Made by a program: the position numbers and the translations under genes. 64,000 nucleotides of DNA from Pseudomonas sp. A-1 (lineage in GTDB: Bacteria > Pseudomonadota > Gammaproteobacteria > Pseudomonadales > Pseudomonadaceae): assembly GCF_004801855.1 (NCBI RefSeq), contig NZ_SSTC01000003.1:43669-107668 (forward strand). Reading direction: 5' to 3'. Shown here in pieces: positions 1 to 14,850 of this stretch (positions are counted from its first letter, which is position 1; each line of letters starts with the position of its first letter). A model generated the notes under the pieces. The model did no database searches. It was not told the origin of the DNA and saw only the letters and a list, made by a program, of their open reading frames with translations.

Positions 1-773
1 TCGACGCGCGCAATGTTCGCGTTGTGTTCTTTCAGGGCCTTTTCGTAGACGCTGACGAAACGGCGCATCTTTTCCACCACATGGTCGCGGCCGAGCAGCA
101 GCTCCAGCCCCTGTCCGGTGGTGAGGTACCAGCTGCCGCGCTCGCGCAGCTCCAGGCGCGTCACGGTGAAGTCCAGCGGCCGCAGCAGCTGGCTGAGCAA
201 CTGGTACTGGCGCATGATCTGCTGCTGCGCACGCTGCGGCCCCCACAGCTTGGGCAGGTGCTCGTAGCCGGCCAGCTCGCCCGGGGCGAAGGCCTGCCCC
301 TGGTGGTTGAGCAGCGCCTCGTCGCCCCAGCGGGCCACCGGCAGTTGCTCCTCCAGGCGGATCAGCACCTGATCGGGCCACACCCGGCGCACCTCGGCCT
401 CGGCGATCCACGGCATCTGCTCCAGCGCGCTGCGCATCGCCTCCAGGTCGACGCTGAAGAAGCGGGCGTCGGCGAAGGGCTCCACCTGCTTGGCCACCGC
501 CACCCGGCTGACGTAGTGCAGGTCGCCCTGCACGCTGATCCGGGCGATCGGCTGGTCGGCGTAGGGCAGCAGGCGCTGGCCGAGGTCGTGGGCTCCCACG
601 CCCAGAGCGAGCAGCAGCAGCGGCCATGCCAGCCGCTTGAGGCCGCTCAGCGACGGGCGCGGCAGGCGCTTGCGCAGGGGTTCGCGCACCACCAGACGGC
701 TGGCCCCGCGGGGGACCGGCTTGCGCAGCGGGCCCGCCGGGCCCGGACGCTGGTGACGCAGCAGCGCGATCAT
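1..773 (-). CDS. ftsQ: Cell division protein FtsQ (3' end cut by window edge)
   Basis: Bitopic inner-membrane protein of the FtsQBL divisome complex, which links early and late division proteins. I read 257 codons from the ATG at 771-773 with no stop before the window edge, so the C-terminal end is missing. A basic N-terminal tail (about residues 1-47) is followed by one membrane segment (about 48-66, LLLLALGVG) and a POTRA-like domain (about 75-143), the normal FtsQ order. The start lies four bases after the ddlB stop, in the murC-ddlB-ftsQ order of the dcw cluster. Identity is secure from position and domain order; only the C-terminus cannot be judged. Confidence 0.93.
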   Translation of the reverse strand, partial: MIALLRHQRPGPAGPLRKPVPRGASRLVVREPLRKRLPRPSLSGLKRLAWPLLLLALGVGAHDLGQRLLPYADQPIARISVQGDLHYVSRVAVAKQVEPFADARFFSVDLEAMRSALEQMPWIAEAEVRRVWPDQVLIRLEEQLPVARWGDEALLNHQGQAFAPGELAGYEHLPKLWGPQRAQQQIMRQYQLLSQLLRPLDFTVTRLELRERGSWYLTTGQGLELLLGRDHVVEKMRRFVSVYEKALKEHNANIARV

Positions 774-777
774 GGGA

Positions 778-3159
<2,382 letters not shown>

Positions 3160-3167
<8 letters not shown>

Positions 3168-4230
3168 GGGCCACCTCCAGGCAGATATCGACCACCTCGC
3201 GGGTGGCTTCGGGCTTGGCCAGGCGGCGGGCAGTAGCGCCCATGGCTTCGAGTTTTTCGCTGTGCATCAGGACCTCGGTCAGCTGCGCGGCCAGCGCGGC
3301 CGCGTCAGTGGCATGTTGCGGCAAGAGCACGGCGGCACCGGCCCTGGCCAGATATTCGGCATTGCGCGTCTGGTGATCGTCGATGGCGTGCGGCAGCGGA
3401 ATGAGCAGCGACGGCAGGCCGGCGGCGGCCAGCTCGCAGACGGTCAGCGCGCCGGCACGGCAGATCACCAGGTCGGCCCAGGCATAGGCCGCGGCCATGT
3501 CGCGGATGAACGGCAGCACCTCGGCGTCGACGCCGGCCTCGGCGTAGCGCGCACGGGTCACCTCGGCGTGCTGCCGGCCAGCCTGGTGGCGCACCTGCGG
3601 GCGCAGCTCGGCCTTCACCTGTGCCAGCGCCGCCGGCAGCAGCTTGTTGAGCGGCTCGGCGCCCAGGCTGCCGCCCAGCACCAGCAGGCGCACCGGGCGC
3701 GCGGCCGGGCTCTGCCGGGAGGCGGCGAGGAACAGCTCCGGGCGCACCGGATTGCCGGTGGTGCGGCGCTTGGCGCTGGCGGCGAAGGTATCCGGGAAGG
3801 CCTCGCAGACCCGCGCCGCGAAGGGCACCAGGGCCCGATTGGCGGTGCCGGCCACGGCGTTCTGCTCGTGGATCACCAGCGGCACGCCGGCCAGGCGCGC
3901 GGCCCAGCCACCGGGGCCGGTGACGAAGCCGCCCATGCCCAGCACGCAGACCGGGCGCAGCTCGCGCAGCACGCGGCGCGCCTGCCACAGCGCCCTGGCC
4001 AGCAGCAGCGGCGCCTTGAGCAGCGACAGCAGGCCCTTGCCACGCAGGCCGCTCATCTCGATGCGGTGCAGCGGCAGGCCGGCCTGCGGCACCAGTTCGT
4101 TCTCGATGCCACGCGGGGTGCCCAGCCAGTGCACGTTGTAGCCACGCGCCTGGAACTCGCGGGCGCAGGCCAGCGCCGGGAACACGTGCCCGCCGGTGCC
4201 GCCGGCCATGATCAGCACGTTAGCGGGCAT
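3160..4230 (-). CDS. murG: UDP-GlcNAc:lipid I N-acetylglucosaminyltransferase
   Basis: Peripheral inner-membrane glycosyltransferase (GT28) that turns lipid I into lipid II. The glycine-rich loop GGTGGH (10-15) and the second sugar-nucleotide loop starting GGSLGAE are present, and the 356-residue length is standard. I chose the ATG at 4228-4230 because the protein then begins [11 protein letters not shown], the conserved MurG N-terminus, and a GAGGAA ribosome site lies eight bases upstream. An upstream in-frame start would add 17 residues that do not fit the family. The start lies inside the end of ftsW (11-base overlap). Confidence 0.96.
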
Positions 4231-5434
4231 GGCGCGGTTCCTCCTCGGCAAAATCCTCTTCGGTAAACTCCATCTCTGCATTTCCCAGCAGGTTGCGCCG
4301 CTCCCAGTCGATGCGCAGCAGCAGGGCCAGGCTGACGCAGCAGACCACCAGCGAACTGCCCCCGTAGCTGAGGAACGGCAGGGTCAGGCCCTTGGTCGGC
4401 AGCAGGCCGACGTTCACGCCGATGTTGATCAGGAACTGGCCGATCCACTGGATGGCCACTCCGTAGGCCACGTAGGCCGAGAAATACTGCTGGTCCTTTT
4501 CCGCCTGCAGGCCGATGTGCAGCGCACGCAGGGTGACCAGCACGAACAGCGCCACGGTGGCCAGTGCGCCGATCATGCCCAGCTCCTCGGCGAGCACGGC
4601 GAACACGAAGTCGGTGTGCGCCTCCGGCAGGTAGAACTGCTTCTGCACGCTGTTGCCCAGACCGACGCCCAGCCACTCGCCGCGGCCGAAGGCGATCAGC
4701 GCCTGGCTGAGCTGGTAGCCGGCGCCGAACTGATCGGCCCAGGGGTCGATGAAGTTGGTCAGGCGCTTGAGACGGTAGGCCTGGCTGGTCATCACCACCA
4801 CGCCGAGCGCCAGCACACCGATCACCATCGGCAGGAAGCGCAGCAGGCTGACGCCGCCGAGGAACAGCATGGTGATGCCGGAGCCGACCAGCACCACGGT
4901 GGCGCCGAAGTCCGGCTCGGAGAGCAGCAGGCCGGCCATCAGGCCGAGCACGATCAAGGGCATGAGCAGCCCCTTCCAGCTGTTGTGCACGTCGGCCTGG
5001 CGGCGCACCAGGTAGCCGCCCAGGTAGATCACGGTGAACAGCTTGGCCAGCTCCGAAGGCTGGATGTTGATGCCGCCGAAGCCGATCCAGCGCCGCGCGC
5101 CGTTGACCTCGCGGCCGATGCCCGGCACCAGCACCAGCACCAGCAGGATGAAGGCGGCGATCAGCAGCTTGCCGCCGTTCTTCTGCCAGGTCGCCACCGG
5201 CACCAGCAGGACCACGCCGGCGGCCGCGCAGCCGACGGCGAGGAACAGCAGCTGGCGGACCATGAAGTACAGCGAGTTGCCCGACAAGGCACCGGCCACC
5301 TCGGAGGACGCCGAGGAGACCATCACGAAGCCGAGGCCGAGCAGCGCCAGGCAACCCGCCAGCAGCGGGAAGTCCATGTCGACGCCGCGCCGACTGCGCA
5401 GCGGCGACGGGCTCAGGCGCAGCAGCGCGCGCAT
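4220..5434 (-). CDS. ftsW: Peptidoglycan glycosyltransferase FtsW
   Basis: Polytopic SEDS-family polymerase that works with the transpeptidase FtsI to make septal peptidoglycan from lipid II. The 404-residue product is highly hydrophobic with about ten membrane segments and carries SEDS signatures such as the stretch near INIQPSELAKL and the C-terminal PFLSYGGSS. A short basic N-terminal tail (RALLRLSPSPLRSRRG) precedes the first segment. Its start shares one base with the murD stop (TGATG). FtsW rather than RodA is called because it lies between murD and murG in the dcw cluster. Confidence 0.96.
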   Translation of the reverse strand: MRALLRLSPSPLRSRRGVDMDFPLLAGCLALLGLGFVMVSSASSEVAGALSGNSLYFMVRQLLFLAVGCAAAGVVLLVPVATWQKNGGKLLIAAFILLVLVLVPGIGREVNGARRWIGFGGINIQPSELAKLFTVIYLGGYLVRRQADVHNSWKGLLMPLIVLGLMAGLLLSEPDFGATVVLVGSGITMLFLGGVSLLRFLPMVIGVLALGVVVMTSQAYRLKRLTNFIDPWADQFGAGYQLSQALIAFGRGEWLGVGLGNSVQKQFYLPEAHTDFVFAVLAEELGMIGALATVALFVLVTLRALHIGLQAEKDQQYFSAYVAYGVAIQWIGQFLINIGVNVGLLPTKGLTLPFLSYGGSSLVVCCVSLALLLRIDWERRNLLGNAEMEFTEEDFAEEEPRHAR

Positions 5435-6795
5435 CAGGGCAGCTCCCTCGCGGCCGCGGCGAACAGACGGCCGCGCTCCTCGAAGTTCCTGAACATGTCC
5501 AGGCTGGCGCAGGCCGGCGACAGCAGCACGGCGTCGCCCGCCTCGGCCAGTTCGGCGCAGCGCTGCACCGCCTCGTCGAGACTGGCGACACGCACCAGCG
5601 GCACCACCGGCTGCTCGTCGCTGCCGGTCAGCGCGCCAGCGATCAGTTCGGCATCGCGGCCGAGCAGCACCACCGCCCGGCAGTAGCGCGCCACGCTGGC
5701 ACGCAGCGGGTTGAAGTCGGCGCCCTTGCCGTCGCCGCCGGCGATCAGCAGCAGCTTGCCGTCGATCTCGGCGCCCAGGCCATCGATGGCCGCCAGCGCG
5801 GCACCGACGTTGGTCGCCTTGGAATCGTCGTAGAAGGTCACCCCGTCACGCTCGCGCACCCACTGGCAGCGGTGCGCCAGGCCGGTGAAGCGGCGCAGGG
5901 TGTCGAGCATCGGCGCCAGCGGCAGGCCGACGGCATGGCCGAGGGCCAGCGCGGCCAGGGCGTTGGCCTGGTTGTGCGCGCCGCGGATCTTCAGCTCGCG
6001 CACCGGCATCAGCTTGCTGAACTGGAAGGCGAGGTACTTCTCGCCGTTCTCCTCGAGGATGCCGAACGACTTGAAGTCCGGCTTGCCGAGGCCGAAGCTC
6101 CAGCACGGCACCTGGTCGGCGATCAGCGGCCGCGACAGCGGGTCCTGGCGGTTGACCACTACCTGGCGGGCGCCACGGAAGATGCGGTGCTTGGCCAGGT
6201 GATAGCTTTCCATGCCGCTGTAGCGGTCCATGTGGTCGTCGCTGACATTCAGGCAGGTGGCCACCTCGGCGCTCAGCCGCTCGGTGCTCTCCAGCTGGAA
6301 GCTGGACAGCTCCAGCACGTACAGCTCGATGTCGTCAGCCAGCAGATCCAGCGCCGGGGTGCCGAGGTTGCCGCCCACCGCCACCTTCTTGCCGGCGGCC
6401 TGCGCCATCTCACCGACCAGGGTGGTCACGGTGCTCTTGGCGTTGGAACCGGTGATGGCGACGATCGGCGCCCGGGCGTGGCGCACGAACAGGTCGATGT
6501 CGCCGGACAGCCTGACTCCGCGCGCCCGGGCCTCCTGCAGCGCGGCGGTGGCCAGCGGCAGGCCGGGGCTGACGTACAGCTCGCTGGCGCGGCAGAGGAA
6601 GTCGACGTCCAGCGCGCCGCAGCGTACCTCGACCTGCGGGTACTCGGCCTCGAGGGTGGCCAGTTCCGGCGGATTGGTACGGGTGTCGACCACAGCGAAG
6701 GGCACGCCCTGGCGGGCGAGGAAGCGCACCAGCGACATGCCGCTCTTGCCGAGGCCGACAACGATGCGGAACTGGTCGGAAGCGATCAGCGTCAT
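5434..6795 (-). CDS. murD: UDP-MurNAc-L-alanine--D-glutamate ligase
   Basis: Cytoplasmic Mur ligase that adds D-Glu to UDP-MurNAc-L-Ala. The 453-residue protein begins MTLIASDQFRIVVGLGKSG, an N-terminal nucleotide-binding loop, and has the ATP loop GSNAKST (116-122), where Ala stands in the usual Gly position as in other pseudomonad MurD proteins. The ATG at 6793-6795 gives the family length; an open frame continues far upstream through mraY in another reading frame but is not coding. It starts five bases after the mraY stop and overlaps ftsW by one base. Confidence 0.96.
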   Translation of the reverse strand: MTLIASDQFRIVVGLGKSGMSLVRFLARQGVPFAVVDTRTNPPELATLEAEYPQVEVRCGALDVDFLCRASELYVSPGLPLATAALQEARARGVRLSGDIDLFVRHARAPIVAITGSNAKSTVTTLVGEMAQAAGKKVAVGGNLGTPALDLLADDIELYVLELSSFQLESTERLSAEVATCLNVSDDHMDRYSGMESYHLAKHRIFRGARQVVVNRQDPLSRPLIADQVPCWSFGLGKPDFKSFGILEENGEKYLAFQFSKLMPVRELKIRGAHNQANALAALALGHAVGLPLAPMLDTLRRFTGLAHRCQWVRERDGVTFYDDSKATNVGAALAAIDGLGAEIDGKLLLIAGGDGKGADFNPLRASVARYCRAVVLLGRDAELIAGALTGSDEQPVVPLVRVASLDEAVQRCAELAEAGDAVLLSPACASLDMFRNFEERGRLFAAAARELP

Positions 6796-6800
6796 CTCTC

Positions 6801-7883
6801 TTACCTCAGCTTCAGGGTGGACAGGCCGACCAGCACCAGCACCACGGTGATGATCCAGAAGCGCACGATGACCCGCGGCTCCGGCCAGCCCTTGAGCTCG
6901 AAGTGGTGGTGGATCGGTGCCATGCGGAACACGCGGCGTCCGGTGAGCTTGAACGAGGCGACCTGGATCACCACCGACAGGGTCTCCATGACGAACACCC
7001 CGCCCATGATGAACAGCACCACTTCCTGGCGGACGATCACTGCGATGGTCCCCAGTGCGGCACCGAGCGCCAGGGCACCGACGTCGCCCATGAACACCTG
7101 CGCCGGGTAGGTGTTGAACCACAGGAAGCCGAGGCCGGCGCCGATCAGCGCGCCGCAGAACACGATCAGCTCGCCGGAGCCGGCGACGTAGGGAATCAGC
7201 AGGTATTCGGCGAACTTGGCGTTGCCCGACAGGTAGCAGAAGATGCCCAGCGCGCCGCCGACCAGCACGGTGGGCAGGATCGCCAGACCGTCGAGGCCGT
7301 CGGTCAGGTTGACCGCATTGCTCGAGCCGACGATGACGAAATAGGTCAGCACGACGAAGAAGATCCCCAGCGGGATCTCGATGTTCTTCAGCAGCGGCAG
7401 GAACAGGGTGGTCTCCACCGGGGTGGCGGCGGTCATATAGAGGAACACCGCCGCGGCGAGGCCGAACACCGACTGCCAGAAGTACTTCCAGCGGCTCGGC
7501 AGACCACGCGAGTTCTTCTCGATCACCTTGCGGTAATCGTCGACCCAGCCGATGGCGCCGAACAGCAGGGTGACGCCGAGCACCACCCACACGTAGCGAT
7601 TGGACAGGTCGGCCCACAGCAGGGTGCTGATGGCGATGGCGGAGAGGATCAGCGCACCGCCCATGGTCGGCGTGCCCTTCTTCGACAGGTGCGACTGCGG
7701 GCCGTCGTCGCGCACCGCCTGGCCGATCTGGCGGGTGCGCAGGGTCTTGATCATCCACGGCCCCAGCCACAGTGCCAGGGCCAGGGCGGTGAGCACGCCG
7801 AGGATTCCGCGCAGGGTCAGGTACTGAAAGACCGCGAAGCCCTTGTGGAACTGTTGCAGAAACTCGGCCAACAGCAGCAGCAT
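6801..7883 (-). CDS. mraY: Phospho-N-acetylmuramoyl-pentapeptide-transferase
   Basis: Integral membrane enzyme that transfers phospho-MurNAc-pentapeptide to undecaprenyl phosphate, giving lipid I. The 360 residues form about ten membrane helices. Family motifs are present in order: the Asp pair in VRDDGPQSH (about 57-65), the [10 protein letters not shown] loop, [14 protein letters not shown], and the HHHFELKG motif near the C-terminus. Length is exactly that of well-studied homologues. The start codon directly abuts the murF stop (TAA at 7884-7886), which fits co-translation in the operon. Confidence 0.98.
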   Translation of the reverse strand: MLLLLAEFLQQFHKGFAVFQYLTLRGILGVLTALALALWLGPWMIKTLRTRQIGQAVRDDGPQSHLSKKGTPTMGGALILSAIAISTLLWADLSNRYVWVVLGVTLLFGAIGWVDDYRKVIEKNSRGLPSRWKYFWQSVFGLAAAVFLYMTAATPVETTLFLPLLKNIEIPLGIFFVVLTYFVIVGSSNAVNLTDGLDGLAILPTVLVGGALGIFCYLSGNAKFAEYLLIPYVAGSGELIVFCGALIGAGLGFLWFNTYPAQVFMGDVGALALGAALGTIAVIVRQEVVLFIMGGVFVMETLSVVIQVASFKLTGRRVFRMAPIHHHFELKGWPEPRVIVRFWIITVVLVLVGLSTLKLR

Positions 7884-9260
7884 TTAGTGTTCTCCAGCAC
7901 AGGCACAGAACGCAGCCACGACGTTTTCCATCGCCGCGCTGCGCGAGCCTTTGATCAACAGGGTGGTTTCCGGAGACTGTTCGGCAGCGAGGACGGCGAT
8001 CAGTTCAGCCTGACTGGCAAAATGCCGCGCACCCTCGCCGAAGGCAGCGACGGCATGGCTCATCAGCGGGCCCACGGCGTACAGCGCGTCGACCTTGCCA
8101 CGGGCATAGGCGCCCACCTCGCGGTGGCCGGCCTCGGCCCAGGCGCCCAACTCGCCCATGTCGCCCAGCACCAGGACGGTGCGTCCGGAAAAGCCCGCCA
8201 GTATATCAATCGCCGCCTTGATTGCGGCGGGATTGGCGTTGTAGCTGTCGTCGATGACCCGCATTCCAGACGGAGCGAGCTGCGCGCAGGCACGCCCCTT
8301 GACTGGCTGCAGGGCCTCCAGCCCGGCGCGGATCGCCGCGCCCCCGACACCCAGGGCGTGGGCGGCGGCGGCGGCGGCCAGGGCATTGGCCACGTTGTGC
8401 TCGCCGAGCAGGTTGAGCTGGATGCGCACCTCGCCGGCCGGGCCGACCAGGGTGAAGGCCGGGCAGCCGCGGGCGTCGCGGGCCAGTTCGCGGGCGCTGA
8501 AGTCGGCGACGGCGTGCATGGCGAAGCTCAGCACCTGGCGCCCGGCGGCGCGCCTGGACCACACCTCGAAGGCCGGATCGTCGCGGTTGAGCACGGCCAC
8601 GCCGTCGGCGTCCAGGCCCTCGAGGATCTCGCCCTTGGCCTCGACGATCTTCTCCGGGCCGCCGAACTCGCCGACGTGGGCGCTGCCGGCGTTGGTGATG
8701 ATCGCCACCTGCGGCCTGCTCAGGCCGACCGTGTAGGCGATCTCGCCGACATGGTTGGCGCCCAGTTCGATCACCGCGCTGCGGTGCTGCGGCGCCAGCT
8801 CGAGCAGGGTCAGCGGCACGCCGAGGTCGTTGTTGAGGTTGCCGCGGGTGGCCAGCACCGCGGCGGCGTCGCCGCCGTGGTCGGCACGCAGGATGCTGGC
8901 GAGCATCTCCTTGACCGTGGTCTTGCCGCTGGAGCCGGTGACCGCCGCGACCCGGCCGCGGAAGGCGGCGCGGTTCAGCGCGCCGAGCTGACCGAGAGCC
9001 AGGCGGGTGTCGGCCACCACCAGCTGCGGCAGCTCGACTTCCTCCTGCTCGCGCTCGACCAGCGCGGCGGCGGCGCTCTTGGCGGCGACCTGCTCGAGGT
9101 AGTCGTGGCCGTCGAAGCGCGCGCCGGACAGGGCGACGAACAGCTGGCCCGGCTCGATCCGGCGGCTGTCGATGCTCACCCCGTTGAAGAAGGCATCCGG
9201 CCCGGCCAGGCGGCCCCTGAGGACACCCAGCACCGTGCTCAGCATCCAGGCTTCAAGCAT
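7884..9260 (-). CDS. murF: UDP-MurNAc-tripeptide--D-alanyl-D-alanine ligase
   Basis: Last cytoplasmic Mur ligase; it adds the D-Ala-D-Ala made by DdlB to UDP-MurNAc-tripeptide. The 458-residue protein has the P-loop GSSGKTTVK (109-117), an N-terminal DSRRIEPGQLFVAL substrate-binding stretch (about 31-44) and a complete C-terminal ligase domain. It overlaps the end of murE by eight bases. A second in-frame ATG lies five codons in, but the first gives the usual MLEA-type N-terminus of this family. Confidence 0.96.
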   Translation of the reverse strand: MLEAWMLSTVLGVLRGRLAGPDAFFNGVSIDSRRIEPGQLFVALSGARFDGHDYLEQVAAKSAAAALVEREQEEVELPQLVVADTRLALGQLGALNRAAFRGRVAAVTGSSGKTTVKEMLASILRADHGGDAAAVLATRGNLNNDLGVPLTLLELAPQHRSAVIELGANHVGEIAYTVGLSRPQVAIITNAGSAHVGEFGGPEKIVEAKGEILEGLDADGVAVLNRDDPAFEVWSRRAAGRQVLSFAMHAVADFSARELARDARGCPAFTLVGPAGEVRIQLNLLGEHNVANALAAAAAAHALGVGGAAIRAGLEALQPVKGRACAQLAPSGMRVIDDSYNANPAAIKAAIDILAGFSGRTVLVLGDMGELGAWAEAGHREVGAYARGKVDALYAVGPLMSHAVAAFGEGARHFASQAELIAVLAAEQSPETTLLIKGSRSAAMENVVAAFCACAGEH

Positions 9261-10718
9261 CCTGCACCTCGCGTTCGGCCAGCGCGGCGGCGGCCTGTTC
9301 GATATCGGAGAAGGAATGGCGCACCCCGGCGATTTCCTGGTAGTCCTCGTGGCCCTTGCCGGCCAGCAGGATCACGTCGTCCGGCGCCGCGCCGGCGATC
9401 AGCCGGCGGATCGCCTCGCCGCGCCCGGCGACGAAGGTCACCCGCTCCGGCTCGCGGAAGCCGGCGCGGATGTCGGCGACGATCCGCTGCGGATCCTCGC
9501 TGCGCGGATTGTCGTCGGTGACCCAGACGCCGTCGGCCAGCCCCTCGACGGCCGCAGCCATCAGCGGGCGCTTGCCGCGGTCGCGGTCGCCGCCGCAGCC
9601 GAACAGGCACAGCAGGCGGCCACGGGTGTGCGGGCGCAAGGCCTCGAGGACCTTCTCCAGGGCATCCGGAGTGTGCGCATAGTCGACCACCACCAGCGGC
9701 CCGGCGCCGCCGCCGAGGCGCTGCATGCGTCCGACCGGGCCCTTGAGCTGCGGCAGCACGCGCAGGATCTCGTCCAGCGGGTGATTCAGCCCCATCAGCG
9801 CACCGACCACCGCCAGCAGGTTGCTCAGGTTGAAGCGGCCGAGCAGCGGGCTGACCAGCAGGCCGTCGCCCTGGGCGGTGATCAGCCGGGCGCGCACGCC
9901 CGCCTCGCCGAACTCGGCCTCGGTGCAGTAGAGGGTGGCGGCGGGATCGATCTGGCTGTAACTGATCAGCCGCGACGGTGCCGGGCGAGCGGCCAGCTCG
10001 CGACCGAACAGGTCGTCGAGGTTGATCACCCGGGTGCACAGGCCCGGCCAGGCGAACAGCCGCGCCTTGGCCTCGCCGTAGGCAGCCATGTCGCCATGGT
10101 AGTCAAGGTGGTCGCGCGACAGGTTGGTGAACACCGCCACGTCGAAGTCCAGCGCCTCGACCCGGCCCTGGTCGAGGCCGTGGGAGGACACCTCCATGGC
10201 CACCGCCCGGGCGCCGGCCTGCTTGAGGCGCGCCAGCTCGGCCTGCACGGCAAGCGGATCGGGAGTAGTATGGCGGCCGCACTGCAGGTCGTCGTGGAAG
10301 CCGACGCCGAGGGTGCCGATCAGGCCGCAGCGCTGGCCGAGCAGGTCGAGGGCCTGGGCCAGCAGCTGGCTGACGCTGGTCTTGCCGTTGGTACCGGTGA
10401 CGCCGATCAGGTCGAGGCTGCGGCTGGGATCGCCGTAGAAACGCCCGGCGATGGCCGACAGCTGGCCGGCCAGGCCCTTCACCGGGATCAGCACGGTCGC
10501 CGCGGAGTCGGGTATGTCGAGCGCGCCCTCGGCCTCGTAGGCCACCGCAGCGGCACCGCGGGCGATGGCGTCGGCGACATAGGCCCGGCCATCGCTGTGA
10601 TGGCCGGGGATGGCGAGAAACAGGTCGCCCGGGCGCAGCGCCCGACTGTCCAGGCTCAGTTCGCGGATCAGCGCGTCGCGACGCGCCTGGGGAAACATCT
10701 TCAGCAGACTCATCGGCA

Positions 10719-10719
<1 letters not shown>
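9253..10719 (-). CDS. murE: UDP-MurNAc-L-Ala-D-Glu--meso-diaminopimelate ligase
   Basis: Cytoplasmic ligase adding the third stem-peptide residue. The DNPR motif (403-406, in DNPRSEDP) is the signature of meso-diaminopimelate specificity, as expected for a Gram-negative wall; lysine-type MurE has a different motif. The P-loop is GTNGKTS (109-115). The product is 488 residues from the ATG at 10717-10719, which yields the conserved N-terminus MPMSLLKMFPQ and shares one base with the ftsI stop (TGATG). The open frame continues upstream out of frame with ftsI but is not coding there. Confidence 0.97.
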
Positions 10720-13686
<2,967 letters not shown>

Positions 13687-13687
13687 A

Positions 13688-14143
13688 TCAAAGTATCAGG
13701 TTGCGTAATTCTTCCGGCAACGCGCCGGGTTCCTTGATGGCCTGGAGGTCCTGCGTACAACGCAGGTCCCAGGCCGCCTCGTCCCACAACTGGAACTTGT
13801 TGAGCTGGCCGACCAGCACCGCACGGCGGTCCAGCCCGGCGTAATCGCGCAGACGCGGCGGCACGAGGAAACGTCCGGCGGCATCCAGTTCCAGATCCAC
13901 CGCATTGCCGATCAGCAGGCGCTGCAGGCGACGGTTTTCCTCGCGCAGCGACGGCAGTTCGCGCAACTTGGCTTCGATCAGTTCCCATTCATCGAGGGGA
14001 TAGACACACAGGCAGGAGTCGATGGTGTCGATGGTCACCACAAGCAGACCGGCGCAGCGCGCCATGAACTCGTCGCGATACCGGCTCGGCATCGTCAGGC
14101 GGCCCTTGGCGTCAAGACTTATGACATTGGCTCCGCGAAACAC
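13688..14143 (-). CDS. mraZ: Transcriptional regulator MraZ (GTG start)
   Basis: DNA-binding regulator of the dcw operon with two AbrB-like SpoVT domains. The 151-residue product begins at a GTG (14141-14143) encoding [20 protein letters not shown], the conserved MraZ N-terminus, and has the usual length. It is first in the operon. In E. coli MraZ binds GTGG-type direct repeats just upstream of its own gene and represses it; three such repeats at 10-base spacing lie at 14201-14224 here, so autoregulation is likely. Confidence 0.96.
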   Translation of the reverse strand: MFRGANVISLDAKGRLTMPSRYRDEFMARCAGLLVVTIDTIDSCLCVYPLDEWELIEAKLRELPSLREENRRLQRLLIGNAVDLELDAAGRFLVPPRLRDYAGLDRRAVLVGQLNKFQLWDEAAWDLRCTQDLQAIKEPGALPEELRNLIL

Positions 14144-14200
14144 GGCTGCGCATCCCCGTTGTGCTCAGCCGCCAAGAGCTGTGTTTCACGGCTGGAATCC

Positions 14201-14224
14201 CCACTTTCACCCACTTTCCCCCAC
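14201..14224 (-). promoter_or_regulatory. Three MraZ boxes (GTGG direct repeats, 10-base spacing)
   Basis: Reading the minus strand, GTGG occurs at 14224-14221, 14214-14211 and 14204-14201, each copy exactly ten bases after the last, with similar GGGAA/GTGAA spacers. This matches the MraZ operator known from E. coli and Mycoplasma (GTGG-N6 repeats). They lie just downstream of the -10 box at 14233-14238, where bound MraZ would block transcription start or escape. Confidence 0.85.
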
Positions 14225-14232
14225 CCTTACAC

Positions 14233-14262
14233 ACTATAGGAACGCCCCAGCGACCCAGTCAA
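14233..14262 (-). promoter_or_regulatory. Promoter of the dcw operon (Pmra)
   Basis: On the minus strand TTGACT (14262-14257) and TATAGT (14238-14233) are separated by 18 bases, a near-consensus sigma-70 promoter. Transcription would start near 14226, at the edge of the MraZ boxes, leaving a leader of about 80 bases before the mraZ GTG. No other strong promoter is visible between here and ftsQ. Confidence 0.8.
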
Positions 14263-14464
14263 GGCGAGCCCGACAGGAAAAATCCTTACTGGACCGCAAC
14301 TTAGAGAAGAGACCGACAGGCGGGAATTAGGAGTGGTAAACCGGGAGAAAAAATCGAGGGATATCGGCATGCCAGCTCTCGAACTTAAAGTTCTTTATCA
14401 AGAGCAATAGCGATTCGAAATTAAAAACTGCCGCCGATAATGAAAGAGAAGAAAGCGGAAGGAA
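14263..14464. other. Non-coding spacer between the dcw promoter and rnpB
   Basis: No gene seen. The part at about 14330-14460 is clearly richer in A+T than its surroundings and holds the short inverted repeat GAACTT-A-AAGTTC (14381-14393). No convincing intrinsic terminator for rnpB is visible: a run of five T on the minus strand lies near 14425, but only a weak stem precedes it. Short open frames crossing this stretch into rnpB are not coding. Confidence 0.6.
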
Positions 14465-14811
14465 GGAGAGCCGGCCTGTAAGCCGGGTTTTGTCGAGGAC
14501 AGTCATTCCTCTAGGATCGCCATCGCTGACGACCTCAAGCAACCTACCCGGATCCAGCGCGGGCCACGCCAATGGATCCCTATTTGGTCTTGCTCCGAGT
14601 GGGGTTTACCTAGCCACGAACTGTTGCCAGTCGTGCGGTGCGCTCTTACCGCACCTTTTCACCCTTACCGGCGCTTGCGCGCTTAGGCGGTTGTTTTCTG
14701 TGGCACTTTCCGTAGGCTCGCGCCTCCCAGGCGTTACCTGGCACTCTGCCCTGTGGAGCCCGGACTTTCCTCCCCCCTGCAAGCAGGGCAGCGACTGTCC
14801 AGCCGACTCTC
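14465..14811 (-). ncRNA. rnpB: RNase P RNA component (class A)
   Basis: Catalytic RNA of RNase P, which trims tRNA 5' leaders. Read on the minus strand it starts near AGAGTCGGCTGGACAGTCGC and ends near CCGGCTTACAGGCCGGCTC, the two ends pairing as in type A RNase P RNA. Conserved internal pieces include GAGGAAAGTCCGGGCTCC, GGTAAGGGTGAAAAGGTG, the CACAGAAAA region and AGACCAAATAGGGATCC. The length of about 347 nucleotides is normal. The mraZ-rnpB-rsmI order is the usual one in Pseudomonas. Exact ends are estimated to within a few bases. Confidence 0.96.
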
Positions 14812-14819
14812 CGGCGCGC

Positions 14820-14848
14820 AGGGTACTCACTGCGCGCCCGGATAACAA
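14820..14848 (-). promoter_or_regulatory. Probable rnpB promoter with GC-rich discriminator
   Basis: On the minus strand TTGTTA (14848-14843) and TACCCT (14825-14820) are 17 bases apart, and a GC-only stretch (GCGCGCC) separates the -10 box from the mature RNA 5' end near 14811. GC-rich discriminators are typical of growth-rate-controlled stable RNA promoters. A 9-bp inverted repeat (GGCGCGCAG / CTGCGCGCC, 14813-14838) overlaps the -10 box. The promoter sits directly at the 3' end of rsmI. Confidence 0.55.
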
Positions 14849-14850
14849 GC

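Noticed and set aside
6903..9521. Plus-strand open frame opposite mraY and murF
   Set aside because: Shadow of the dcw genes; no ribosome site, no domain and low-complexity composition.
14327..14572. Minus-strand open frame of 81 codons overlapping the end of rnpB
   Set aside because: It runs through the conserved 3' end of RNase P RNA and has no ribosome site, so it is not a gene.
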